44,090 bases of DNA from Oligella urethralis DSM 7531 (GCF_000372065.1 NZ_AQVB01000017.1:1-44090); one strand, 5' to 3'. Shown: positions 26,562-36,542, counted from the first letter of the stretch. Notes: a model not told the origin generated them from the letters alone. Numbers and translations are program-made.

Positions 26562-27401
26562 ATGAGCAAAGAACCTTTTAACTTTAACTTCCCCTTTGTT
26601 AATATGATGCCTGAGGAGATGGACGATCCGAATTTGCTTTTCAATAGCATGAAGATGATGAGTCAAGCCTGGCAGAAATTTGCCAATCTCGCTCCCCAAG
26701 CGACCAGCATGGCACTCGATCCTAATGAGCTCGATAAGCGCATTGAGGAACTAAAAGCGGTGGAGTCTTGGCTCAAATTAAATCTGTCCATGCTCTCTAG
26801 TAGCATTCACAGTTTAGAAATACAAAAGGCCAATCTACAAAACTTCAACAGTTTTATGGGCATGATGAGCGAGCCGCTAAGAGCTTCGCAAGCCACCACA
26901 ACAACACCAGCATCCGGGGACAGCGCTTCCTCCCCTGCTCCTGAACAGCCACCGACTGAAGCGAACAAACAGAGCTCACAGCATGCCGCTACCGGTGCCG
27001 ACGAACAGCAACCAGATGTCCAAAGCGATACGCTTGAATCCAGCATTGCCAATACTGGCGCGCTGATGCAAGAGCAGGCCCTAAACTGGTTTAATCTTCT
27101 AGGCGATCAATTTAAAAATATCGTTGCTTCAGTGGCTGCCGCTACCCCGGCGGACGTTGTCGCAAAAGCTGAGACTGAGAGCAAAGCACAGCCCGCTGCC
27201 AGCAAAAAAACGGCAGCCAAAAAGGCGGCGAGCAAAAAGACAGCAACAAAAAAAGCGGTGACTAAGAAAGTGGCGACTAAAAAAGCAAGCAAAACCACAG
27301 CTAAAACTGCCGCTCAACGCACTACCACGAGCGCCACAAAAAAAGCCACAAAACGTGCGGCTAGCAAGCAGGCGAACGCCAAAACATCAAGCAACGAGTA
27401 A
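26562..27401 (+). CDS. phaM: PhaM-like PHA granule-associated, DNA-binding-tail protein
   Basis: 279 residues. The N-terminal part has the PhaM core DPNELDKRIEELKAVESWL followed by LNLSMLSSSIHSLEIQKANL, an acidic and polar linker follows, and the last 80 residues are a histone-H1-like Lys/Ala/Thr tail with repeated KKTA/KKA units. In Ralstonia, PhaM activates PHB synthase and ties granules to the nucleoid through such a tail. AAGGAGA precedes the ATG. Function here is by family; no phaC is in the window. Confidence 0.82.
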   Translation: MSKEPFNFNFPFVNMMPEEMDDPNLLFNSMKMMSQAWQKFANLAPQATSMALDPNELDKRIEELKAVESWLKLNLSMLSSSIHSLEIQKANLQNFNSFMGMMSEPLRASQATTTTPASGDSASSPAPEQPPTEANKQSSQHAATGADEQQPDVQSDTLESSIANTGALMQEQALNWFNLLGDQFKNIVASVAAATPADVVAKAETESKAQPAASKKTAAKKAASKKTATKKAVTKKVATKKASKTTAKTAAQRTTTSATKKATKRAASKQANAKTSSNE

Positions 27402-27444
27402 ACTACTTTACTAACCCATTTTTTAACTATAACCAATTAAGACC

Positions 27445-28821
27445 ATGAAACTAACTATCGTAATTTTGGCTGCCGGCATGGGTAAGCGTATGCAATCTGA
27501 TTTACCGAAGGTACTCCATAAGTTAGCCGGTAAGCCCATGTTGGCCCATGTGATTGAAAGCGCAAAGCAATTAAAGCCGGCGCAGATTGCCGTGGTCGTC
27601 GGTCATGGTGCCGACACGGTAAAAGCCGCCTTTGATAAACAAAAGGACTTAGCTTTTGCCTTGCAGCAGCCCCAACAAGGAACAGCGCATGCGGTACAAC
27701 AGGCTGAGCCACTTTTTGTGGGCGATGCGGAGAGCGATAAAACCTTAATTCTTTATGGTGATGTGCCCTTAGTGCAGGCAGAGACCTTAAGCCGCTTGAT
27801 TGAGGCCGCTGGCGATGGGGTTGCGGTATTAACCGAGTTTTTAGACGATCCTAGCGGTTATGGTCGTATTATTCGTGATGCCCAAGGCAATGTCAGCCGT
27901 ATCGTGGAGCATAAGGACGCTAGCGAAGAAGAGTTACAGACCAAGGAAATCAATACTGGGATTCTTTGTGCGCCGACCAAGCAATTAAAAACATGGCTTA
28001 GCAAAATCGATAATAACAATGCCCAAGGTGAATACTATCTTACTGATGTGATCGGCTTAGCGGTTAGTGATGGTGTGACCGTCAGCGCGGCGCAGCCGGC
28101 AGCCTCATGGGAAACACTGGGGGTGAATAGCCGTATCCAACAGGTTGAATTAGAACGTGCTTGGCAAGAAGAACAGGCACGCCGCCTATTGGCGCAGGGC
28201 GTCACCTTAGCAGACAATAAACGCATTGATATTCGCGGCACCTTAAGCTGCGGTCGTGATGTGTTTATTGATGTAGGTTGTGTATTTGAAGGCGAGGTTG
28301 AACTAGCAGATGGCGTACATATCGGTCCATACTGTATTTTAAAAAATGTCAAAGTCGCTAAGGAGGCTAAGATTGAGGCCTATAGCCACCTGGATCAAGC
28401 AAGCTTGGCAGAGCAATGCAAGGTCGGTCCATATGCACGCTTACGTCCAGGCGCGCAACTAGGTAAGGGCAGCCAAGTGGGTAACTTTGTTGAAATTAAA
28501 AACACGGAATTAGGCGCCTTTAGTAAAGCAAGCCATCTGAGCTACTTAGGTGATGCCGTGATCGGTCAGCGTGTTAATATCGGCGCCGGCACCATCACAT
28601 GTAATTACGACGGTGCAAATAAATTTACCACCGTCATCGGTGATGATGCCTTTATTGGTTCTGACACCCAGCTCATTGCCCCAGTCACCGTGGGCGAGGG
28701 CGCCACTATCGGTGCTGGCACCTCGCTACGCCAAGACGCACCAGCAAATCAATTAACCTTGACGCAAAGCAGACAAATTAATGTCCCCCATTGGCAACGT
28801 CCGGTTAAGAAGAAGCATTAA
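27445..28821 (+). CDS. glmU: Bifunctional UDP-GlcNAc pyrophosphorylase / GlcN-1-P acetyltransferase
   Basis: 458 residues. The N-terminal uridyltransferase domain begins [19 protein letters not shown], and the C-terminal left-handed beta-helix acetyltransferase carries the hexapeptide repeats and the catalytic-site VEIKN and NYDGANK segments. It makes UDP-GlcNAc for peptidoglycan and lipopolysaccharide. First gene of a compact plus-strand run; the MFS gene starts 6 bases after its stop. Confidence 0.97.
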   Translation: MKLTIVILAAGMGKRMQSDLPKVLHKLAGKPMLAHVIESAKQLKPAQIAVVVGHGADTVKAAFDKQKDLAFALQQPQQGTAHAVQQAEPLFVGDAESDKTLILYGDVPLVQAETLSRLIEAAGDGVAVLTEFLDDPSGYGRIIRDAQGNVSRIVEHKDASEEELQTKEINTGILCAPTKQLKTWLSKIDNNNAQGEYYLTDVIGLAVSDGVTVSAAQPAASWETLGVNSRIQQVELERAWQEEQARRLLAQGVTLADNKRIDIRGTLSCGRDVFIDVGCVFEGEVELADGVHIGPYCILKNVKVAKEAKIEAYSHLDQASLAEQCKVGPYARLRPGAQLGKGSQVGNFVEIKNTELGAFSKASHLSYLGDAVIGQRVNIGAGTITCNYDGANKFTTVIGDDAFIGSDTQLIAPVTVGEGATIGAGTSLRQDAPANQLTLTQSRQINVPHWQRPVKKKH

Positions 28822-28827
28822 TCACCT

Positions 28828-30255
28828 ATGCCTAAACTCAACGCTAAGCCCAGTAGCATCAGCCAACCACAACGACAGTCGCCTGCACTCAAGCCGGCCC
28901 AAGGCAGTGCAGGCCTGCCGAAGCCACGACGCTATTGGGCGGTAGCCGCGATCCTATTAGCCATCACCATCAGTGTGATGGACGCCAGTATTGCCAACCT
29001 GGCCTTGCCGACAATTTCCAAAGAACTCGGCATTCCTCCTCACCTCACGGTGTGGATTGTGAACGCCTATTTAGTCACCTTAATCGCCACCACCATACCG
29101 CTATCGGCCGTGGGCGAACGCATCGGCTTTATCCGGATGTTTCGCTGTGGCATCCTCATTTTTATGTGCGGCAGCACACTCTGTGCCTTAGCCACCAACC
29201 TCCCCATGCTGGTAACTGGACGCGTGGTCAATGGTTTGGGCGGTGCTGTGATGATGAGTATTTTCGGCGCCATGATGCGCCATATTTATCCACCCCGAGA
29301 AATTGCTAATGGCATCAGTTTAAACGCCATGATGGTTGGGGTATCGGCCATTTTAAGTCCAGCGCTGGGGGCCTTTATCATCTCCATTGCATCATGGCAT
29401 TGGATTTTTATCTTCCCCATCCCCATTTGCTTGATTTCATTGATATTTTCACACTATCTACCAAGGGTTGATGCGCTTAACAAGCCCTATGATTTTCACA
29501 GTGCACTATTAAATATCATCACCTTTGCCTGCTTTATCACTGGCTTAAATCTGCTCACTAATCAAACCCTAATTAGCATGGCGCTACTCAGTATTGCGAC
29601 CATCAGCGGCACCCTTTTGTGGCGACGTTCACAACGACAAGCCGCCCCGCTTTTCCCGGTAGATTTGCTAAAAATTCCTACCTTTAAATATGCTGTTATC
29701 GTCTCAGCCTTAAGCTTTGGCACGGCATCCTCCGCCATGCTGTCACTGCCTTTTTTCTATGAAAATATCATTGGCCTACCCACCAAAACCGTGGGGCTAC
29801 TCTTTATGGCGTGGCCTATAGGCTCTACCCTGATGGCACGTCCATCAGCCCGACTCTCGGCCATCTACCCGGCTTCTATCCTTGCTGCCATTGGCTCCTG
29901 CATCATGCTCGCTAGCCTACTGCTGCTAACATTCATCCCCCATAGCGCTTGGTTAGGCTGGTATGCCCTTTGCATGTTCTGTTGCGGTTTAGGCTTTGGC
30001 TTTATTCAAACGCCAAATAATAAAACTATTTTATTATCCACCCCACTGAATCGTAGTGGCGCCACTGGCGCCATGCAGTCTGGGGCACGTATGTTTGGTC
30101 AAAGTACGGGCGCCGCCTTGGTTGCGGTATCATTTCATTTATCGGCCGAGCGGGGCGTATTTTTGGCGCTGAGCATCAGCGTACTATCCATTGCCATCGC
30201 ATCCTTAATTAATTTAATACGGTTTTTTCGCGGTCAAGACATAGAGATTCTTTAA
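28828..30255 (+). CDS. MFS transporter, DHA2 (EmrB/QacA) family
   Basis: 475 residues with about 14 membrane helices after a 30-residue cytoplasmic lead. The motif MDASIANLALPTIS in helix 1 is typical of DHA2 drug-proton antiporters (MDxTIVNVALP), and GRVVNGLGGAVMMSIFGAM is the helix 4-5 region. Substrate unknown. Six bases from glmU and four from the next gene. Confidence 0.87.
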   Translation: MPKLNAKPSSISQPQRQSPALKPAQGSAGLPKPRRYWAVAAILLAITISVMDASIANLALPTISKELGIPPHLTVWIVNAYLVTLIATTIPLSAVGERIGFIRMFRCGILIFMCGSTLCALATNLPMLVTGRVVNGLGGAVMMSIFGAMMRHIYPPREIANGISLNAMMVGVSAILSPALGAFIISIASWHWIFIFPIPICLISLIFSHYLPRVDALNKPYDFHSALLNIITFACFITGLNLLTNQTLISMALLSIATISGTLLWRRSQRQAAPLFPVDLLKIPTFKYAVIVSALSFGTASSAMLSLPFFYENIIGLPTKTVGLLFMAWPIGSTLMARPSARLSAIYPASILAAIGSCIMLASLLLLTFIPHSAWLGWYALCMFCCGLGFGFIQTPNNKTILLSTPLNRSGATGAMQSGARMFGQSTGAALVAVSFHLSAERGVFLALSISVLSIAIASLINLIRFFRGQDIEIL

Positions 30256-30259
30256 AGAG

Positions 30260-31081
30260 ATGGTTTCAACTCCTACACCTACAGAAACAGCACCAGCCAA
30301 AGCCAGCTTAGCCGTGGCCTTGATTGTAAAAAATGAAGCACGCTTATTAGCGCAATGCCTAGAAAGTATTGCCCACTTGGCTGATGAAATCGTGATTCTA
30401 GACTCCGGCAGCACAGATGAGACGGAGGCTATTGCACGTCGCTATACCGATAAATTTTATGTTAATGCCGACTGGCCCGGCTTCGGTCCGCAAAGACAGC
30501 TTGCGCAACGCTATGTCAGCGCTGACTGGGTGCTATGGCTGGACGCAGACGAAGTGGTGAGCGAGGAGCTAGCCGAGAGCATTCGTCAAGCCATCGCCGA
30601 GGATAATCGACAAACTATTTACAAAATCAGTCGCTTAAACTGGGCCTTTGGTCAATTTATACGTCACGGCAGCTGGAATCCAGACTATGTGGCTCGCCTC
30701 TATCCCACCGCCTTAACCAACTACAATGACAATCTACTCCATGAAAGCGTGATCATCCCCAAAGGTATCAAAGTCACCGCACTCAAGGGACGACTGCTTC
30801 ACTACACGTACAATACCTTAGCAGAGCATCTACAAAAATCCCTGAAATACGCAGAAATCTGGGCAGAGCAACGCGCCCTCGCTGGTAAAACATCAAGCAT
30901 TACTAAAGCCATCTTTAAAGCCTTTGGTCGCTTTGCCAGAGACTATCTGCTAAAACTTGGCTTTCTGGATGGTCTTGCCGGCTTGATGATTGTGATTGTC
31001 ACCATGCAAGGCACCTTTAACCGATATGCACTCTTGCACTATAAATCCAAAGAAAAAAACAATGAACATCCTACAGATTAA
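30260..31081 (+). CDS. Family 2 glycosyltransferase (WaaE/KdtX-like)
   Basis: 273 residues, GT-A fold: LIVKNEARLLAQCLESI, the SGSTDETEAIA donor loop and LDADEVVSEEL with the DxD-type motif. WaaE-like enzymes add a sugar (often glucose) to the inner core heptose of lipopolysaccharide. The C-terminal part has amphipathic or membrane-associated helices. It overlaps the next gene by 20 bases. Confidence 0.85.
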   Translation: MVSTPTPTETAPAKASLAVALIVKNEARLLAQCLESIAHLADEIVILDSGSTDETEAIARRYTDKFYVNADWPGFGPQRQLAQRYVSADWVLWLDADEVVSEELAESIRQAIAEDNRQTIYKISRLNWAFGQFIRHGSWNPDYVARLYPTALTNYNDNLLHESVIIPKGIKVTALKGRLLHYTYNTLAEHLQKSLKYAEIWAEQRALAGKTSSITKAIFKAFGRFARDYLLKLGFLDGLAGLMIVIVTMQGTFNRYALLHYKSKEKNNEHPTD

Positions 31082-32192
31082 TATGGAAAAGGGTTGGCGC
31101 GGTGGTGAGAGCCAAACCCTGTTGTGCATGGAGCAATTTAGACAAGCCGGTCATGAGGTTGAGCTATTAGCACGACGCCACAGCGAGTTGGCACAACGTG
31201 CAAGCGCTAAAGGCTTTAAAGTACATACGCAAAAAAGCGCAGCGCTGGCTGCACTCTTTTTTTTATTAGGCCGTGCCGCTAAATACGATATCATCCATTG
31301 CCAAACAGCCAATAGCCTCACTTGGCCTGCCCTCTTTAAAGGCCTATTTAAAGCGAAGTTAGTTTATACGCGACGCACCGCCTTTCCAATTAAAGCGCAT
31401 AAAGAAAAGTCCACTCGCCTAAAATGGCGTAACACAGATTTATTTGTCGCTAACACCCAAGCTGGCATGGCTGAAGCCTTGCGCATCAAAGCGCTGGCTG
31501 CAGAAGCAGTGCAAACCATCGCGGAGTTTAAGCCGCAAGCGCATGGTAAAGGTCCTACAGCTATCGTGATTCCCAGCGCCACGATACCACAGAGCTATGA
31601 TGACGCACGTTTTAACGACATTATCGAGCAACACCATTTGCAGGGTAAAAAAATCATTGCCGTGATTGCGGCCTTAACAGAAGAAAAAGAGCCTTTGCTA
31701 GAAATTGAGGCAATTCATCAGTTATTTCAACGCCGACAAGATATTGCTGTGCTTCATTTCGGCACCGGCAAGCTACTCCCAAGCTGCCAACAAAAAGTGC
31801 AGGCCTTAGGTTTAGCGCCGAACTATGTGTTTATGGGCTTTCAACATCAAGTCGAACAACTGTTTCAGGGCTTCGATTGCTATTTACTCACCAGTCGTCA
31901 TGAGGGCGCTAATAACGGCATTATCAATGCCTTTTTTAATGAGGTAGCTGTTGTTTCCACCGCCTGTGGTGGACCGAACGAACTGATCGGTCAACATAAT
32001 GAGCGCGGTTACCTCTGCCCCGTTGGCGACGCCAAAGCACTGGCTGAGGCACTTTATTTAGCCCTTGATCAAAGCCCTGAAACCGCCGCACGCATCCAGG
32101 CTGCCAAAGACTATGCACTACAAAATCACACGGTCGAAACAATGGCTAAGCACTACTTAACGGCCTTTAAGGCATTACTTGGGAGGTCTTAA
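31062..32192 (+). CDS. Family 4 glycosyltransferase (LPS/surface polysaccharide)
   Basis: 376 residues, GT-B fold. The N-terminal domain starts MNILQINMEKGWRGGESQ; the C-terminal domain has the YLLTSRHEGANNGIINAF segment with the donor-binding Glu region and ACGGPNELI. The start at 31062 lies inside the previous gene (20-base overlap), is the only one that begins with the expected first strand, and implies coupling. It probably acts in lipopolysaccharide core or similar glycan synthesis. Confidence 0.83.
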   Translation: MNILQINMEKGWRGGESQTLLCMEQFRQAGHEVELLARRHSELAQRASAKGFKVHTQKSAALAALFFLLGRAAKYDIIHCQTANSLTWPALFKGLFKAKLVYTRRTAFPIKAHKEKSTRLKWRNTDLFVANTQAGMAEALRIKALAAEAVQTIAEFKPQAHGKGPTAIVIPSATIPQSYDDARFNDIIEQHHLQGKKIIAVIAALTEEKEPLLEIEAIHQLFQRRQDIAVLHFGTGKLLPSCQQKVQALGLAPNYVFMGFQHQVEQLFQGFDCYLLTSRHEGANNGIINAFFNEVAVVSTACGGPNELIGQHNERGYLCPVGDAKALAEALYLALDQSPETAARIQAAKDYALQNHTVETMAKHYLTAFKALLGRS

Positions 32193-32198
32193 GCTAGC

Positions 32199-32747
32199 AT
32201 GACTCAACTTCACCCCCTAGTCATTCACTACAGCACCACCCAGAGCGATATCGGCGTGATTTTGCTGGCCACCCTCAAGCAGCAGATCTATAGTGTGATC
32301 CTTGACGATAGCGAAGAAGCATGTCTAGCGGCCTTAACAATACAAACAGCCAAGGATTTTCCTAGGGCCAAACTGCAAGCGACCTCCCCACACCCCACTC
32401 TCACCCTGATTAGCAACTTTATCGCTGCACCTAGTCATCAGCGCTATCAGTCATTACAGCGCATAGATTTATACTGCCAGGGCACAGATTTTCAGCAGCG
32501 AGTCTGGCAAGCCTTAAACCGTATTCCGCTAGGACAAACCGTGTCTTACGCCACCTTAGCTCAACAACTAGGCTGCCCCAAGGCCGTGCGTGCGGTGGCA
32601 CAGGCGTGTGCGGCGAATCGGCATGCTATCATCATTCCATGCCACCGTGTTTTACGCAGTGACGGCAGCATCTCAGGTTATCGCTGGGGCGTTGCTCGTA
32701 AACAGCAGTTACTCGCCCTTGAAGCCACCACTAAGGAAGCATCATGA
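32199..32747 (+). CDS. ogt: Methylated-DNA--protein-cysteine methyltransferase
   Basis: 182 residues. The active-site IPCHRVLR, the RAVAQACAANRHAIIIPCH context and the preceding PLGQTVSYATLAQQLG helix-turn-helix are diagnostic. It repairs O6-methylguanine by moving the methyl to the cysteine. The last codons overlap dgt (ATGA, 4 bases). The symbol ogt is used for the single-domain type. Confidence 0.92.
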   Translation: MTQLHPLVIHYSTTQSDIGVILLATLKQQIYSVILDDSEEACLAALTIQTAKDFPRAKLQATSPHPTLTLISNFIAAPSHQRYQSLQRIDLYCQGTDFQQRVWQALNRIPLGQTVSYATLAQQLGCPKAVRAVAQACAANRHAIIIPCHRVLRSDGSISGYRWGVARKQQLLALEATTKEAS

Positions 32748-34201
32748 GTACTACCAAAGACTCGTTTAAGAACAGCGCCGTTTGGGAGCAACGCTTTAAC
32801 ACCCAGGACTCTGCCAACCGCTCCGAGAGAGAGGTTAGAACGCCTTGGGAGCGAGATTATGCACGGCTAATCCATTCTTCTGCCTTTAGACGCATGCAGT
32901 CTAAAACACAGGTACTCGGCCTAGGTGAAAGTGATTTTTATCGCACCCGTCTCACCCATTCATTGGAAGTAGCACAAATCGGTGTCGGCATTGTGCGCTG
33001 GCTTGAACAAAAACTCGAACGTAAAGAGTTTCTCGTGAGTGAGGTGGAGCAACACCATAGCAGTCAATTAAAACAGCTACTCCCTGATTATGAATTGATG
33101 AATGCGATTTGCCTGGCCCACGATCTTGGTCACCCACCCTTTGGTCATGGTGGTGAGGTAGCTTTAAATATCTGTATGCGTGACTATGGTGGCTTTGAGG
33201 GCAATGGTCAAAGCCTACGTATCCTCTCCCGCTTAGATAAATACACCAAAGCCAATGGCATGAATCCGACCCGTCGGTTGCTATTAGGCATACTGAAATA
33301 CCCACTACCCTATAGCGAACTGTGTGTGCCTGAGGCCTATGGCCCTCTTGCCACACCAGTTTGGCTAAGCAAAGCCAAAGAGCAACTACCGCCTAAATGC
33401 TACTTAGATAGTGAAAAAGAGATCGTAGACTGGATTTTAGAACCACTCACGGCGGTCGAGAAAGAAGCCTTTACCGCAACCAAAGCCCGCTCAGACACAG
33501 ATAGCACGCCCAAGCACCGTAAAACCCGCTTTAAATCCTTTGATACCTCGATTATGGAATTGGCGGATGATATCTCCTATGGTTTGCATGATTTAGAGGA
33601 TGCGATTTCCCTAGGTTTAATCAGTCAACAGCATTGGCAGCAGCATTTTAAAACGCATCTGCACTTATTCGAGGCCCTATGTAGCGGCAGCAACCAGGGC
33701 AAAAGCCCTCAACAAATGGCCAAGGAAGTAGAGACTCAGCTATTTTCCGAGCAAAGCTACGAGCGTAAACGACAAATTGGACGCTTGGTGCATCACTGCA
33801 TTACCAGTATCTTTATTGACTCCAGCGGTATTGAGCATGCCACTCAGCCATTAATTAGGTATAACGCCTATCTCGGCGCTGAGCAAAGCGATTTACTGGC
33901 GCATATTACGACACTGGTCTTTGACAAAGTCATTCGTAGCGCCAATGTACAACAATTGGAATTTAAGGGTCAAAAAATCGTGATTGAGATCTTCCAAACC
34001 CTCAAGGCCGACCCGCTGCGCTTACTCCCGGACGGCACCCGTGAACGCTATCGTCAAGCGCTAACTCAGCACCCTCAGGATACTGCGCTACATATGCGCA
34101 TCATTTGTGATTTTGTGGCTGGCATGACGGATGAGTATGCCGCACGCTTTTATGAACGCATTTACCACCCGCATGAGGGCTCGGTATTTGATCGGATGTA
34201 G
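32744..34201 (+). CDS. dgt: Deoxyguanosinetriphosphate triphosphohydrolase
   Basis: 485 residues, HD-domain superfamily. Metal ligands: TRLTHSLEVAQIG and LAHDLGHPPFGHGGE, with DDISYGLHDLEDAI further on. Hydrolyses dNTPs, chiefly dGTP, to nucleoside and tripolyphosphate. Start ATG overlaps the ogt stop by 4 bases. Length is close to the E. coli Dgt (505). Why it is next to glycan genes is unclear. Confidence 0.93.
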   Translation: MSTTKDSFKNSAVWEQRFNTQDSANRSEREVRTPWERDYARLIHSSAFRRMQSKTQVLGLGESDFYRTRLTHSLEVAQIGVGIVRWLEQKLERKEFLVSEVEQHHSSQLKQLLPDYELMNAICLAHDLGHPPFGHGGEVALNICMRDYGGFEGNGQSLRILSRLDKYTKANGMNPTRRLLLGILKYPLPYSELCVPEAYGPLATPVWLSKAKEQLPPKCYLDSEKEIVDWILEPLTAVEKEAFTATKARSDTDSTPKHRKTRFKSFDTSIMELADDISYGLHDLEDAISLGLISQQHWQQHFKTHLHLFEALCSGSNQGKSPQQMAKEVETQLFSEQSYERKRQIGRLVHHCITSIFIDSSGIEHATQPLIRYNAYLGAEQSDLLAHITTLVFDKVIRSANVQQLEFKGQKIVIEIFQTLKADPLRLLPDGTRERYRQALTQHPQDTALHMRIICDFVAGMTDEYAARFYERIYHPHEGSVFDRM

Positions 34202-34213
34202 GGTTTAAAGAAC

Positions 34214-35098
34214 ATGAGCTTAACTCGCAAACAAGCAACGAGCGTACCGGTGCTGATGTATCACCACGTGACCCCAAGTGGCGGTTCACTTAGCTGTAGC
34301 GTGAAAAACTTTGAATCGCAAATGCGCTTTTTAGCCAAGCATGGCTACACCAGCCTCCGGGGCGAGCAGTTTGCTGCTTTTTTAGAGGGCAAGGCCGTAC
34401 CTAAACGCTCCGTGCTTCTCACCTTTGATGATGGCTATTTGAATAATTATCAATATGCGCACCCCATTCTTCAACGCTACGGCATGCATGCCATGCTATT
34501 TTTAATTACGCAATATATACACGATGGACCACTACGCCCGACCATGCTCAATGGCGCCGATCAAGCGTATAGCCCAGGGCACTATGAATGTAAAAAGCTG
34601 ATCGCTGAGGGTAGAGCCAATGAGGTGATGCTACGTTGGGAAGAGGTGCGCGCCATGCAAGCGGCGGATAGCTTTGAGTTTCACAGTCATACCCACACGC
34701 ACAATCGTTGGGATCTAGCCGCCGACAACGCGAATAAAAACCGTCATATTCGTGAGGATCTGCTGCAATCACAACTCGAGTTCCAAACCCATCTGGGCGC
34801 CGTCAGCGATCATCTATGCTGGCCACAAGGCTACTTTGATAAAGACTATGTTGCTATTGCCAAGGCATTAGGCTTTAACTATCTCTATACCACCGACGCC
34901 TACGGCATGAATCAGGCACATGGTGCAGCTGACCATATTTATCGAATTGCCGTCCGTAATCGCCCAGGGCTATGGCTGGGGCAACGCTTATGGTTAGCAA
35001 GCCATCCGCGACTAGGACCGCTATATAATCAAGCAAAACTAAAGAAAAAACAGCGTCGTGAGCAAAAACGCTTAGCCCGCCAGGATGAGGCTTCTTAA
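34214..35098 (+). CDS. Polysaccharide deacetylase family protein
   Basis: 294 residues, NodB-homology fold. Motifs: VLMYHHV at the start, LTFDDGYLNN (metal-binding DD), and HSHTHTHNRWDLA (HxxxH), all catalytic residues intact. No signal peptide, so probably cytoplasmic or peripheral. In betaproteobacteria such genes sit in lipopolysaccharide core clusters next to WaaE-like transferases, as here. The C terminus is very basic. Twelve bases after dgt. Confidence 0.87.
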   Translation: MSLTRKQATSVPVLMYHHVTPSGGSLSCSVKNFESQMRFLAKHGYTSLRGEQFAAFLEGKAVPKRSVLLTFDDGYLNNYQYAHPILQRYGMHAMLFLITQYIHDGPLRPTMLNGADQAYSPGHYECKKLIAEGRANEVMLRWEEVRAMQAADSFEFHSHTHTHNRWDLAADNANKNRHIREDLLQSQLEFQTHLGAVSDHLCWPQGYFDKDYVAIAKALGFNYLYTTDAYGMNQAHGAADHIYRIAVRNRPGLWLGQRLWLASHPRLGPLYNQAKLKKKQRREQKRLARQDEAS

Positions 35099-35129
35099 GT
35101 CGATCACTAGACTTGAGGCAAGTAAGCAA

Positions 35130-35154
35130 AAGGCCACCCTCAATGGGTGGCCTT
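35130..35154 (-). terminator. terminator between converging deacetylase and thiolase genes
   Basis: A perfect 10-bp stem AAGGCCACCC/GGGTGGCCTT with a 5-base loop. On the minus strand TTTTGC follows (terminator for the thiolase gene ending at 35177); on the plus strand no T-run follows, although the deacetylase gene ends 31 bases before it. Confidence 0.8.
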
Positions 35155-35176
35155 AAGCGCTTAAGCAAGGAAAAAA

Positions 35177-36361
35177 TTACTCGACGCGCTCAAAAATAGC
35201 GGAGATACCCTGACCACCACCAATACACATCGTCACTAAGGCGTATTTACCGCCGATACGATGTAATTCATGTAATGCCTTGGTCGTAATAATGGCACCG
35301 GTCGCACCGATAGGGTGACCCAAACCAACGCCACTACCGTTAGGATTAACCTTGGCAGGGTCTAAGCCTAAAGACTTGGACACGGCTAAGGCTTGTGCTG
35401 CGAAGGCCTCGTTTGCCTCAATCACGTCCATATCCTCCACGCTAAGGCCTGCTTTTTTCAACACTTTTTCAGAGGCTGGTACCGGACCAATACCCATGAT
35501 TTCAGGATCCACCCCAGCGTGAGCATACGCCACTAAACGGGCTAAAGGCTTGGCGCCGTGCTTTTTCACTGCCTCTTCGCTCATTAATACTACGGCGGCT
35601 GCACCGTCATTAATACCGGAGGCATTACCCGCAGTCACGGTACCATTTTCTTTAACAAACACCGGACGTAGCTTAGCTAAACCCTCTGCCGTCACGTCAC
35701 CGCGCGCATGCTCGTCGGTATCGAATACGACCTCACCCTTGCGCGTTTTGAGCGTGATAGGCACGATTTGCTCTTTGAAATAACCGTTCTCAATAGCGTG
35801 ACGGGCACGACGGTGAGACTCAACCGCTAAGGCATCCTGCTCTTCGCGTGTGATATTGTACTTCTTGGCAACGTTTTCAGCGGTCACGCCCATATGAATC
35901 ACTTCGAAGGGGTCAGTTAAGGCACCGGTCATCATATCCACGACCTTATTGTCACCCATACGCGCACCCCAACGTAAGCTAGGCGTGATATAAGGACCAC
36001 GGCTCATCACCTCAATACCACCGCCGATTGCCACATCCGCATCGCCCAGTTTAATCGCCTGAGCAGCTGAAACAATGGCTTGTAGACCAGAGCCACATAA
36101 ACGATTAACGTTCATGGCAGGGGCGTCCTTGGTCACACCCGCATTCACAGAAGCTAATCGAGATAAATACTGGTCTCTAGGCTCCGTGTTAATCACATGA
36201 CCAATCACCACGTGATTCACATCATCCCCCGTGATACCCGCTTTTTCAATTGCGGCTTTGATCACGGCAGCGCCTAACTCATGTGGTGGCATATCCTTTA
36301 AACTACCACCGAAACCACCAATGGCGGAGCGCATTGCTGACACTACATAGACTTCTGACAT
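35177..36361 (-). CDS. Acetyl-CoA acetyltransferase (beta-ketothiolase)
   Basis: 394 residues, thiolase family. Active site: Cys in NRLCGSGLQAIVS, NEAFAAQ, GHPIGATG and the second Cys in CIGGGQG. It condenses two acetyl-CoA to acetoacetyl-CoA, or the reverse; biosynthetic (PhaA/AtoB) or BktB-like. It is not beside phaB or phaC, so its pathway (PHB, ketone body or fatty acid) is not settled by context. GAGGAG precedes the ATG. Confidence 0.93.
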   Translation of the reverse strand: MSEVYVVSAMRSAIGGFGGSLKDMPPHELGAAVIKAAIEKAGITGDDVNHVVIGHVINTEPRDQYLSRLASVNAGVTKDAPAMNVNRLCGSGLQAIVSAAQAIKLGDADVAIGGGIEVMSRGPYITPSLRWGARMGDNKVVDMMTGALTDPFEVIHMGVTAENVAKKYNITREEQDALAVESHRRARHAIENGYFKEQIVPITLKTRKGEVVFDTDEHARGDVTAEGLAKLRPVFVKENGTVTAGNASGINDGAAAVVLMSEEAVKKHGAKPLARLVAYAHAGVDPEIMGIGPVPASEKVLKKAGLSVEDMDVIEANEAFAAQALAVSKSLGLDPAKVNPNGSGVGLGHPIGATGAIITTKALHELHRIGGKYALVTMCIGGGQGISAIFERVE

Positions 36362-36485
36362 ACCAATCTCCTCAGAAAGTTAAGACAAAATAATTTAGTC
36401 CAGGCAAACATACTCAAGGGCTGAATAAAAACCACCCAGCATAAAACTAAACTATCAAATTTATATTACACGATTAAGAACAAAA

Positions 36486-36509
36486 TACCCCACTTAAATA
36501 AGCGGGGTA
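36486..36509 (-). terminator. terminator after the hpf-baeRF unit
   Basis: Minus strand: an 11-bp stem TACCCCGCTTA paired with TAAGTGGGGTA (one G-U) and a tiny loop, followed by TTTTGTTCTT. It lies 33 bases after the baeRF stop at 36543 and closes the two-gene transcript. Confidence 0.87.
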
Positions 36510-36542
36510 ATGAATTTGTATTAACTTATTTGTCGCCAAGCT

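Noticed and set aside
27107-27317. Antisense frames opposite the PhaM tail, predicted as hydrophobic small proteins
   Set aside because: They mirror the Lys/Ala repeats (AAA/GCN codons read backwards give Phe and Cys/Ala/Gly) and have no ribosome-binding sites.
27190-27380. Lys-codon repeats in the PhaM tail as a CRISPR or tandem-repeat array
   Set aside because: The repeats are short, imperfect and in frame with the coding sequence; no spacers.
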